Virus record (IMG/VR): IMGVR_UViG_3300031539_000309
Location: 1-24,137 of that record
Reading direction: 5' to 3' (one strand)
DNA length: 24,137 nucleotides
Origin: a virus
Below, piece after piece: positions 4,767 to 11,571 of the stretch. Every line of letters starts with the position of its first letter. Position 1 is the stretch's first letter. The notes beneath the pieces were generated by a model. It had not been told where the DNA came from. It did no database searches and worked only from the letters and a program-made list of their open reading frames with translations. A program made the position numbers and the translations under genes.

Positions 4767-6389
4767 ATGACTGAGTTGGAGCCGAAAGACCTGGCAGCGA
4801 TTGACCCTGCGTATTGGGCGGATCTGAACAAGATTCGGCTCGGAACGGGGGTTTTCACGCTTGAGGGTCACGGCTACCAGTTGGAGCCGATGCAGAGTCA
4901 AGCGCGTCGGACGTGCTACATGAAGGGCACGCAGGGCGGGTTCACCGAACTTGAAATTCTGAAAGCCTTGCACGGAATGATTCACGGCATGTATCCGCAA
5001 GGCGTTCTCTACATCATGCCCACGGCGGACGACGTTGGGGAGTTTTCCAAGAGCCGGTTCAACCCGCTGATTCAGGCCAACCGGAAGGCGATAGGACAGT
5101 TTGTGAAGTCCCAGAAGCGGGGGACGGACACGGCTTCCTTGAAGAAGATTTTCAATGCGTGGCTGTATCTTCGCGGGGCGCGGTTGACGCAGCAAATTGG
5201 CGTCGGTGACGGGGAGAAGGAATCGCCGAAGTTGCGGAGCATCCCGGTTGACCGCGTGGTGTTCGACGAGTTGGACCTCATGGATGAGACCGTGATAGCG
5301 AAGGCCCGTGGTCGGATGGGTCACTCGAACGTGAAAGAGGAGGTTTTTATCGCCAACCCGACCTTGCCGGGTTTCGGCATCGACAAGGTGTTCCAGACTT
5401 CCGACCAGCGGCACCTGTTCCGGTATTGCTCTTGCGGGGGGTGGACGTGCGCGGAGGCGAGTTTCCCCGGCTGCGTGAAGGAACGGCCGGACGGCACGGG
5501 GTATATCGCGTGCGAGAAGTGCGGGAAGCCCGTGGGGATAGAGAAAACCGAGTGGGTTCCGGCGGTGAGGGAGAACACGGCGTTCATGCAGGGGTATCGC
5601 TGGTCGCAGTTGTCGAGCACGTTCAACGACCCGGCGGAGATTCTGGCCGAGTTCAACGACCCGCCGCAAGGGAACCTGGGCGATGTTTACCGTCTGCGGC
5701 TGGGGCTGCCCTACGTCGCGGCCGAGGACAAGTTGTCGGTCGGCGTCGTGAAGGAATGTTGCGGGTCGGATTTGATGTTGACCCGTCACCCCGGCCCGTG
5801 CGCGATGGGCGTGGATGTCGGCAAAATCAAGCACGTGGTCATCGGGACGCGGACGGGGCGCGAACGATACGACATTCTCAAGGTGGCGACGCTCTCGAAG
5901 TGGGAAGACATTCACGACCTAGCCCAGCGGTTCGGCGTCAAAAGCGCTGTCATCGACCTTCGGCCTTACGAGGACGCGGCCCGTAGTTTCCAGGATGCCG
6001 AACCCTACCGCATTTATCTGTGCGAGTATGGCGAGAACCGGGCGTTTGGCGCGGACTACAACCAGGAGACTGGGATTGTCCGGGTCAACCGGACGGAGAT
6101 TTGCGACACGACGCACCGGATTGTTTCGGAGAAGCGCGTGGAGTTGCCGCGGACCTGCCCGGAGATAGATGAGTTCGCCCGGCAACTGTGCAACGCCGCA
6201 AAGGTGCTGGAGACGAACAAGCGGTCGGGAACGGCGATTTACCGATACCGGACGATTGGTAGCGGCGGCGACCATTACCGGCACGCCTTCAACTATTTCG
6301 TGCTGGCCGCCAGCGGGTCGAAGATTGCCCGCGTCGGTGCGACCAGGAACCGGCAGACGAAGGCCCGGAACGACTTTGCTCTTGCGTAG
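4767..6389 (+). CDS. terL: terminase large subunit, GpA-like
   Basis: The predicted product is 540 residues, the packaging motor ATPase and genome-cutting nuclease. N-terminal ATPase: a variant P-loop MKGTQGGFTE at residues 52-61, placed like the KSARVGYSK loop of lambda GpA, and a Walker B VVFDE at 164-168. A Cys cluster (Cys221, Cys223, Cys228, Cys236, Cys249, Cys252) follows, as in the zinc-binding insertion of GpA-type enzymes. C-terminal nuclease acids are likely Asp350 (MGVDVGK), Asp397 (AVIDLRP) and Asp502 (GDHYRHAFNYF). Length is close to the family range. The start has only a weak upstream site, so coupling with the 4506-4760 gene is likely. It precedes a small Pro-rich protein and the portal, the usual order. 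Confidence 0.92.
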   Translation: MTELEPKDLAAIDPAYWADLNKIRLGTGVFTLEGHGYQLEPMQSQARRTCYMKGTQGGFTELEILKALHGMIHGMYPQGVLYIMPTADDVGEFSKSRFNPLIQANRKAIGQFVKSQKRGTDTASLKKIFNAWLYLRGARLTQQIGVGDGEKESPKLRSIPVDRVVFDELDLMDETVIAKARGRMGHSNVKEEVFIANPTLPGFGIDKVFQTSDQRHLFRYCSCGGWTCAEASFPGCVKERPDGTGYIACEKCGKPVGIEKTEWVPAVRENTAFMQGYRWSQLSSTFNDPAEILAEFNDPPQGNLGDVYRLRLGLPYVAAEDKLSVGVVKECCGSDLMLTRHPGPCAMGVDVGKIKHVVIGTRTGRERYDILKVATLSKWEDIHDLAQRFGVKSAVIDLRPYEDAARSFQDAEPYRIYLCEYGENRAFGADYNQETGIVRVNRTEICDTTHRIVSEKRVELPRTCPEIDEFARQLCNAAKVLETNKRSGTAIYRYRTIGSGGDHYRHAFNYFVLAASGSKIARVGATRNRQTKARNDFALA

Positions 6390-6401
6390 AGGAGGTGCGA
6401 C

Positions 6402-6599
6402 GTGGCCGGACTATTCTCGAAACCGAAAAGCGTGAAGCCGCCGCCGGTTCCGCCACCGCCGGTAATACCGGAGGCCGGGCCTGAGACGGAGGACTGGGCG
6501 GCCAGGGCAGCCCGGCGACGGGCGGGGTTCCGCAAGACCATTATCACGGGCGCCTTGGAGCCGATGCCGACGGGCGGAAAAACACTGTTAGGCGGATAG
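6402..6599 (+). CDS. small Pro-rich protein preceding the portal
   Basis: The predicted product is 65 residues from GTG 6402, preceded by GGAGGT at 5-nt spacing. The pattern is: short N-terminal MAGLFSKPK, a proline run near residues 13-20, then a basic RAARRRAGFRKTIITG and a terminal GGKTLLGG. Proteins of this size and ending commonly sit just upstream of podovirus-type portal genes; their role is not established. It ends 1 nt before the portal ATG. Confidence 0.78.
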   Translation: MAGLFSKPKSVKPPPVPPPPVIPEAGPETEDWAARAARRRAGFRKTIITGALEPMPTGGKTLLGG

Positions 6600-6600
6600 C

Positions 6601-8265
6601 ATGTTCGATACTGCTGAAGAAATCATCGGCCTTCGTGACCGGGAACGAACCGACCAGGCGACTTTCCGCTCGATGTGGCAGGAGACGGCGGACCTGGTTT
6701 TCCCGCGCGAGAACCAGATTACCTCGACCTCCGAGCCGGGGACAAGCCGGACGGCGGAGATTTACGACACCACGGCCAGGTTCGACTCTAAGGACATGGC
6801 ATCCGATATGTCGTCTGCGATTATCGCGGCTGGACGAGAGTTTTTCGGTTTGGGCGTGCAGGACCAGGACTTGATGAACGTCGAGACCGTTTCTCGCTAT
6901 TTGTCCTTTGCGACGGAAGTGTTGCACGAAGACATGCTTGGCTCCAACTTCATGCTTCAGTTCAACGAATCGCTGCGGTCGCTTCACGTTTTCGGGACGT
7001 GCAATCTCTTTACGGAGTGGGGGTTTGTCAGGCCCAAAGAAGAGGAGCGCCAAGAAGGCGGGTTGAACTATAAAGACTTCGACATCGCCATGTATCAGAT
7101 TTTGGAGAACGCCGAAGGCCGGGTTGACAACATGATATTGTCGTTCATTTTGACGGCCCGGCAATCTGCGCAGAAGTTTGGCGTGGACAACCTTGGCGAC
7201 CTACTCAGGAAGGCGTTGGAAAAACCCGAAACGCAGAACGAGCCGTTTGAGTTCATCCATTACGTCGGGCCGCGAGAGGACGGGAACCCGCGCTTTGCGG
7301 ATAGCCGCAATATGCCTTTCAGGTCGGTGTTTGTCGATGTCAAAGACAAGTTGATTGTGGAGGAAGGGGGGTTCAGGGAGTTCCCCTTTGCCGTGGCACG
7401 CTGGTCGAAAAGTTCGAGCGAGAAATACGGTCGCGGCATAGGAACGGAAATTCTTCCCGTGGTCAGAACCATCCAGCAGGTATGGAGGGATTTTGTCGAG
7501 TGCGGCAACCGGCACAACAATCCGCCCAGAGAGGTACTGGATACATTTGAGGGCATCGTGGACATGACGCCGGGCGCAACCAACTTCGTCCAGGAAATGG
7601 GCAGCATCAAAGCCGTAGAGGGTGGGTTGCTCGGCAACTTCCCAATCAACGAGAAGGTGATGGAGTTTTTGCAGGGGATTATCCACAAGGCGTTTTTCCG
7701 AGACATTTTCGCCCAGTTGATGAATTTGACGGGCGATCGGCGCACCACCGTCGAAATCCGCGAGAGGATAAAAGAGGGGCTGCGCAGGCTTGCGTCACCG
7801 ATGGCTCGGATGCAGGCCGAACTTCTCGACCCGACGATTACGCGGTCGTTGCTTCTGGAGATTCGGAACGGAAAGTTGCCACCTCCACCGCCCGAACTGG
7901 CAGGTCAGGAGTTGACCATCGAATACAAGGGCGAACTGGCCCTTGCGCTCAGGGACCAGCAAGCCAAGGGGTTCCTGCAATTCGCCTCCGTCCTCTCCGA
8001 GGTGGCCGCCTTCTATCCTGGGGCCATTGACATACTGGAATTTGATGACGGCTTGCGCGACGTAGCCAGGTCGCAGGGGGTCAAGACAAGGCACATCGCC
8101 ACTGACGAATCCGTTGCCGCGAAGCGCGAGGCTCGGCAGCAACAGATGGCAGCCCAGCAAGCGTTGGAGTTGGGCGCGGCGGCGGCTCAGGCAGCGGGGC
8201 AGACGAGCAAGGCGCCGGAGGAGGGTAGCCCCGCCGCCGAGGTTATGGCGGCGCTGAAGGAATAG
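6601..8265 (+). CDS. head-to-tail connector (portal) protein
   Basis: The predicted product is 554 residues, a usual length for podovirus portals (T7 gp8 is 536). It matches the 'bacteriophage head to tail connecting protein' family: the N-terminus has LRDRERTDQATFRSMWQETA, then ARFDSKDMASDMSSAI, LRSLHVFGTCNLFTEWG and, further on, EKYGRGIGTEILPVVRTI. Twelve copies are expected to form the ring at one capsid vertex through which DNA enters and leaves and to which the tail attaches. The last 60 residues are Ala/Gln-rich and probably flexible. It follows the 65-residue gene by 1 nt and is followed by the 47-residue basic protein. Confidence 0.93.
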   Translation: MFDTAEEIIGLRDRERTDQATFRSMWQETADLVFPRENQITSTSEPGTSRTAEIYDTTARFDSKDMASDMSSAIIAAGREFFGLGVQDQDLMNVETVSRYLSFATEVLHEDMLGSNFMLQFNESLRSLHVFGTCNLFTEWGFVRPKEEERQEGGLNYKDFDIAMYQILENAEGRVDNMILSFILTARQSAQKFGVDNLGDLLRKALEKPETQNEPFEFIHYVGPREDGNPRFADSRNMPFRSVFVDVKDKLIVEEGGFREFPFAVARWSKSSSEKYGRGIGTEILPVVRTIQQVWRDFVECGNRHNNPPREVLDTFEGIVDMTPGATNFVQEMGSIKAVEGGLLGNFPINEKVMEFLQGIIHKAFFRDIFAQLMNLTGDRRTTVEIRERIKEGLRRLASPMARMQAELLDPTITRSLLLEIRNGKLPPPPPELAGQELTIEYKGELALALRDQQAKGFLQFASVLSEVAAFYPGAIDILEFDDGLRDVARSQGVKTRHIATDESVAAKREARQQQMAAQQALELGAAAAQAAGQTSKAPEEGSPAAEVMAALKE

Positions 8266-8269
8266 CACC

Positions 8270-8413
8270 GTGCCCAAGAAGATGAAAAGGGCGCTGAAGG
8301 CGAGAGCCAAAAAGAGGTTCGGCTCGACGACTAGCAAGAGGGCCAGAAGGTATATCTATGGGGCGATGCGCAAAAGGGGTTGGAAGCCGAAGCGGAGGAA
8401 AAGAAAAAGATGA
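8270..8413 (+). CDS. very basic 47-residue protein
   Basis: A short frame starts at GTG 8270, with AAGGA about 8 nt upstream inside the end of the portal gene, and ends in a TGA that overlaps the next ATG (ATGA). Twenty-four of 47 residues are Lys or Arg; the middle contains RARRYIYGAMRKRGW and the end is KPKRRKRKR. Short Lys/Arg-rich products with a 'RYIYGxMRKxGW' core occur at this place in related phages as far as I recall. The charge suggests DNA or RNA binding, perhaps inside the head; this is inference. Confidence 0.68.
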   Translation: MPKKMKRALKARAKKRFGSTTSKRARRYIYGAMRKRGWKPKRRKRKR

Positions 8414-8634
8414 CGCCGGACGAGCAGAAGAAAATCGCGGCGGATTACCGGACCGCCTTTCACGGCCCGCAAGGTGAACGGGTCTTGAAACACCTGGCAA
8501 ACCACTGTTTCGAGGACCGCAAGACATACGTGGAGGGCAGTCCCGATAAAACCGCCTTCAACGAAGGCAGGCGTTCGGTATTGCTGGGAATACGGAACAT
8601 GCTGAAAGTGAACCCTAACGAAGGAGGAGCCTAA
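8410..8634 (+). CDS. Bbp19-like structural protein
   Basis: The predicted product is 74 residues from ATG 8410, preceded by GGAGGAAAAG and overlapping the stop of the basic protein; a start at 8380 is open but lies upstream of this site. The patterns DYRTAFHGPQGERVLKHL and GSPDKTAFNEGRRSVLLG are the two signatures I associate with the Bbp19 family, named after a Bordetella phage BPP-1 protein and found between portal and scaffold genes of podoviruses. It is considered structural; its exact position in the virion is not known to me. Confidence 0.82.
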   Translation: MTPDEQKKIAADYRTAFHGPQGERVLKHLANHCFEDRKTYVEGSPDKTAFNEGRRSVLLGIRNMLKVNPNEGGA

Positions 8635-8636
8635 AG

Positions 8637-9479
8637 ATGGCTGAACCAGGAGAAGGCGAAGGAGGCGGAGAAGGCGCAGGCATTGGGGTCGTGGATGCGG
8701 AAGGAAACTTTCAGGAAGGATGGCGGGACAGTCTCGATGAGGGTATCAGGGGCGAAGCGTGCCTCGACAGGATCAAAACCCTCGGAGACATGGCGAAGTC
8801 TTATGTATCCGCCCAGAAGACGTTCGGGGCGAACAGGGTGGTCGTGCCGGGCGAAAAGGCCACGGACGAGGAATGGGATGCGTTCTACACGGCGGGGGGC
8901 AGGCCCGGTGCGCCAGAGGGATACAACCTGCAACGGCCGGAGGATTTGCCGGAAGAACTTTTCGACGAAGCGATTGTGACCGAGGCCAAGACGCTTTTTC
9001 ACAAAATCGGCCTGAATCAGAAACAGGCCGACGCGCTTCTGGCGTTCGACGCGACGCGGGCACTGGCGGGAAGAAAGGCCGGTGAGGATGCCGAAACGAT
9101 GCGCGTGAAGGAAACGGGCGACGCGCTTCGCAAGGATTGGGGTGTCAACTACGACCGGAACGTGCACTTGGGCAACGTGGCAATCGAAATGGGGGTGGAT
9201 GGTAACGCGGAACTGAAGGCCCGCGTCGTGGGGCGATTCGGCAACGACCCGGACTTTATCCGGTTCGCGTCTGCCATAGGCGCGCAGTTCGACGAGCACA
9301 AGATTGTCCACCAGTCCCAGTCTGCAAGGGAAACGGCCGGGCAGTTGGATACGAAGATTCAGGAAGCGATGGCATCGGAAGCGTACAACGACCGCAAGCA
9401 CCCGCAGCACAAGTCGCAGGTGGCGCTTGTGACGGAACTGCATAAGAAAAAAGCAGCAGCATCAGGGGGACAATCGTAA
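8637..9479 (+). CDS. capsid assembly scaffolding protein
   Basis: The predicted product is 280 residues. The N-terminal 20 residues are Gly/Glu repeats and acidic, followed by GWRDSLDEGIRGEACLDRI, LGDMAKSYVSAQKTFG and VPGEKATDEEWDAFYTAGG, a run typical of podovirus scaffold-like proteins. The C-terminus is helical and ends in a basic KKKAAASGGQS, as expected for a scaffold that contacts the coat protein. It would direct procapsid assembly and be released before packaging. Position directly upstream of the major capsid gene supports the call. The ATG follows AAGGAGGAGCC. Confidence 0.88.
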   Translation: MAEPGEGEGGGEGAGIGVVDAEGNFQEGWRDSLDEGIRGEACLDRIKTLGDMAKSYVSAQKTFGANRVVVPGEKATDEEWDAFYTAGGRPGAPEGYNLQRPEDLPEELFDEAIVTEAKTLFHKIGLNQKQADALLAFDATRALAGRKAGEDAETMRVKETGDALRKDWGVNYDRNVHLGNVAIEMGVDGNAELKARVVGRFGNDPDFIRFASAIGAQFDEHKIVHQSQSARETAGQLDTKIQEAMASEAYNDRKHPQHKSQVALVTELHKKKAAASGGQS

Positions 9480-9511
9480 GACCCCCCGCAACCGGATAGA
9501 AGTGGGATAAC

Positions 9512-9530
9512 CCGAACGTAACCCGTTCGG
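9512..9530 (+). promoter_or_regulatory. hairpin between scaffold and capsid genes
   Basis: CCGAACG (9512-9518) and CGTTCGG (9524-9530) form a perfect 7-bp stem with a 5-nt loop in the 168-bp gap before the major capsid gene. No T-run follows, so it is more likely an mRNA processing or stability element than a terminator. The same gap has a 26-codon basic frame (9540-9620) without a good ribosome binding site, and no clear promoter. Confidence 0.45.
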
Positions 9531-9647
9531 TTCCCAAAGATGGCGGTAGCCCGCCCGCCCACTCAGCGCATGAGAGGGAAGCCCCCTAACCGGACAACCT
9601 TTCCGAAGCGGATAAGTTGAATCGCGCAACACGGAAAGGAGCCGGTG

Positions 9648-10607
9648 ATGGCTATTACACTGAGTGGGGGCATCCCCACGTGGTTTGTTGATCAAGTCAA
9701 AGGCACGCTTTACCACGTCTGTCAGCAGAGGGACTCCCGGTTTGCCAAGGCTGTGCGGGTCGAACCCGTCCTAAGCGCTGCGGCCAAAGGGTTCGACATG
9801 ATGGGCGACTTGTCGCTCGTCGAGAAAACGGGCCGCAACGTGGACACCCCCACGGTTGACCCGACGACCCAAAGGCGTTGGGTTCAGACCACGCCGTATC
9901 ACAACGCGGTCCTGTGGGACAAAGACGACGACCTCCAGACGCTCCTCGACCCGATGTCGGACTTTGCCACCGCGCTTCGGCGGGCCGTCAATCGGAAGAA
10001 GGACGACATCATCCTTGCATCCTTTGATGCAACGGTCACGTCTGGCAGGCGTCTCGGAAGCACGATCACCTGGGCGGCCCAGAGCGGCAACACCAAGTAC
10101 ACGGAGTCGTCCGGTGGGCGAACCATTCCCTTCGATTGCTCCGAAGGCAATTGCGATGCGTCCCAGGTGGGCATGACGGCGGAAAAGGTCCAGTTGATAA
10201 GAGAGTATTTCACCAAAAACGAGGTGGACGAGGGCACTCCGCTGTGGTGCGCCATCTCACCGCGTCAGAAGACCAGCCTGCTCGGTCAGCAAGAATACAG
10301 CAGCGGCGACTACAACACGACCAAGCCGTTGGCGACAGGCGAGATCATCTGGAATTGGCACGGACTCAACTGGATCGTGAGCAACAAAATCGTCAAGGGC
10401 ACCACCAACGACGTGGACGGCAGCGACGACGTGTATGAGTGCTGGGCCTGGGCGGGCGATGGAATCATTCTCGGTGTGCAGGACGACATCACGGTTGAGA
10501 TGTCCATACGCGATGACCTGTCTTACTCACAACAGATTTACGTCCATATGAATCTGGGCGCCATGAGGCACGACGAGGACAAGGTTCTCAAGGTTGAGTG
10601 TCAGTAG
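9648..10607 (+). CDS. major capsid protein (Phage_capsid_2-like)
   Basis: The predicted product is 319 residues from ATG 9648, with GGAAAGGA about 7 nt upstream; GTG 9645 is less well placed. The run FDMMGDLSLVEKTGRNVDTP, then RRWVQTTPYHNAVLWDKDD, LLDPMSDFATALRRAVNRK and ISPRQKTSLLGQQEYSSGDY follows the pattern of a podovirus coat protein family (Phage_capsid_2 in my recollection), which has the HK97 fold. It forms the icosahedral shell. A short insert near residues 155-170 carries FDCSEGNC with two nearby Cys. Position after the scaffold supports the assignment. Confidence 0.88.
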   Translation: MAITLSGGIPTWFVDQVKGTLYHVCQQRDSRFAKAVRVEPVLSAAAKGFDMMGDLSLVEKTGRNVDTPTVDPTTQRRWVQTTPYHNAVLWDKDDDLQTLLDPMSDFATALRRAVNRKKDDIILASFDATVTSGRRLGSTITWAAQSGNTKYTESSGGRTIPFDCSEGNCDASQVGMTAEKVQLIREYFTKNEVDEGTPLWCAISPRQKTSLLGQQEYSSGDYNTTKPLATGEIIWNWHGLNWIVSNKIVKGTTNDVDGSDDVYECWAWAGDGIILGVQDDITVEMSIRDDLSYSQQIYVHMNLGAMRHDEDKVLKVECQ

Positions 10608-10653
10608 GAACGGGCGAAAGTGCCTGACGCCTCCGAAATCGGGCACGAATCTA

Positions 10654-10668
10654 GCGGGGTAATCCCGC
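10654..10668 (+). promoter_or_regulatory. small hairpin before the post-capsid gene
   Basis: GCGGG (10654-10658) pairs with CCCGC (10664-10668) around a 5-nt loop, ending just before the AAAGG ribosome binding site of the next gene. It is short and could be chance, but it occupies the same relative place as hairpins before the neighbouring structural genes. Confidence 0.3.
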
Positions 10669-10684
10669 AGAAAGGATGTGGAAG

Positions 10685-11497
10685 ATGGCTATTCTACAGA
10701 AGCCAGCGTTTCAGGCAGGTATTCTGAATGGGGAAATTACGGAACCCTATCAGAGCATCTACGAGGACAGCACGACCCAGAACTGGATGCTCGGCACGAA
10801 GTTGGAGTTTCCAACGCAGGGTCGCGTGTTTCGTTACGCCAAGGCGGGCGGGTCCCCCCTGGTGCAGGCGCGTATGAACCAGAGTGGCGTTACCGCCACC
10901 ACCTACTACACCGCGATTGTGCAGGACGGATACCCGCGGACTGTGGGCGACAAAGACATCACGGTGCTGGTCACTACCGGCGCGATTGCAGGGACGGCGA
11001 CCGGCTATGCCGAGAACGCCTTCTCCGGCGGGTGGTTGAACTGCAACAAGGTGTCTCCGGCCGTTCTGGGGGACATCTACTACATCCTGGCGTCGAAGAT
11101 GGTTGACGAGACGCACATCGACCTGAAGTTGGCGACGCCCTGGCGGAACACGATGTTGGCAACGGGTGAAGTCACTTTGACGTGCAGCAAGTTTTACGGC
11201 AGCCTCGTATTCGCCGCCTACGATGCTACGGCTCCGGCGAACGGCGTTGCGCTGTGTCCGGTAGCCGCCAACGAGTTCTACTGGTCGCAGACCAAGGGAC
11301 CTGCCCCGCTGCTGGTGGATGGGTCGGAAACCTATGACATCGGGTGCATGATCTCTTGCCCGGTGACGTTGGGGACTGCCGGTGATGCCGGTCATCACGA
11401 ACTCACAACTGCCGAAGTCTTGCGGCAGCCGTGGGGTGTCTGCATGGAGATTGCAACGGACGGTGAGCCGGGCCTCGTGGACCTGATCCTTGAGTAG
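10685..11497 (+). CDS. virion structural protein next to the capsid gene (putative decoration or minor capsid protein)
   Basis: The predicted product is 270 residues from ATG 10685, with AAAGG 9 nt upstream; ATG 10676 lies on top of that site and is rejected. The segments NWMLGTKLEFPTQGRVFRYA and KAGGSPLVQARMNQSG resemble a group of podovirus proteins encoded immediately after the coat gene and with beta-rich composition. Such proteins are usually listed as structural or capsid-associated; a decoration role is inference. No transmembrane or signal segment. Confidence 0.7.
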   Translation: MAILQKPAFQAGILNGEITEPYQSIYEDSTTQNWMLGTKLEFPTQGRVFRYAKAGGSPLVQARMNQSGVTATTYYTAIVQDGYPRTVGDKDITVLVTTGAIAGTATGYAENAFSGGWLNCNKVSPAVLGDIYYILASKMVDETHIDLKLATPWRNTMLATGEVTLTCSKFYGSLVFAAYDATAPANGVALCPVAANEFYWSQTKGPAPLLVDGSETYDIGCMISCPVTLGTAGDAGHHELTTAEVLRQPWGVCMEIATDGEPGLVDLILE

Positions 11498-11521
11498 TTG
11501 GGCCAAGAAAACGGAGGGCAA

Positions 11522-11542
11522 GGGGGACCGCAAGGTTCCCCC
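11522..11542 (+). promoter_or_regulatory. GNRA-capped hairpin before the beta-helix gene
   Basis: GGGGGACC (11522-11529) pairs with GGTTCCCCC (11534-11542), with one bulged T, around a GCAA loop that fits the stable GNRA class. It sits in the 74-bp gap between two structural genes. A C-rich segment, not a T-run, follows, so it is probably an mRNA stability or processing element, possibly a weak pause site. Confidence 0.5.
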
Positions 11543-11571
11543 GGCCCCTCCCAAACGGGAAGGAGTTGGAG

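Noticed and set aside
4502-4774. Forward frame of 90 codons overlapping the 4506-4760 gene
   Set aside because: It is a frame-shifted overlap rich in Arg and Gly; the 4506 frame has an ATG, a matching ribosome binding site and phage-like sequence.
4323-5915. Long reverse-strand frame of 530 codons across the terminase gene
   Set aside because: It is the shadow of the large terminase frame in a high-GC gene; its Arg/His/Pro/Leu-rich translation has no domain, and the forward frame has clear ATPase and nuclease motifs.
4767-6389. Broken or inactive terminase because the P-loop lacks the usual GKS/GKT
   Set aside because: GpA-type terminases naturally have a deviant P-loop with the lysine early in the motif (K at residue 53 here), and the acidic nuclease residues are all present.
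9540-9620. 26-codon basic frame before the capsid gene
   Set aside because: There is no ribosome binding site and no recognisable pattern; the gap is better read as an untranslated leader with a hairpin.
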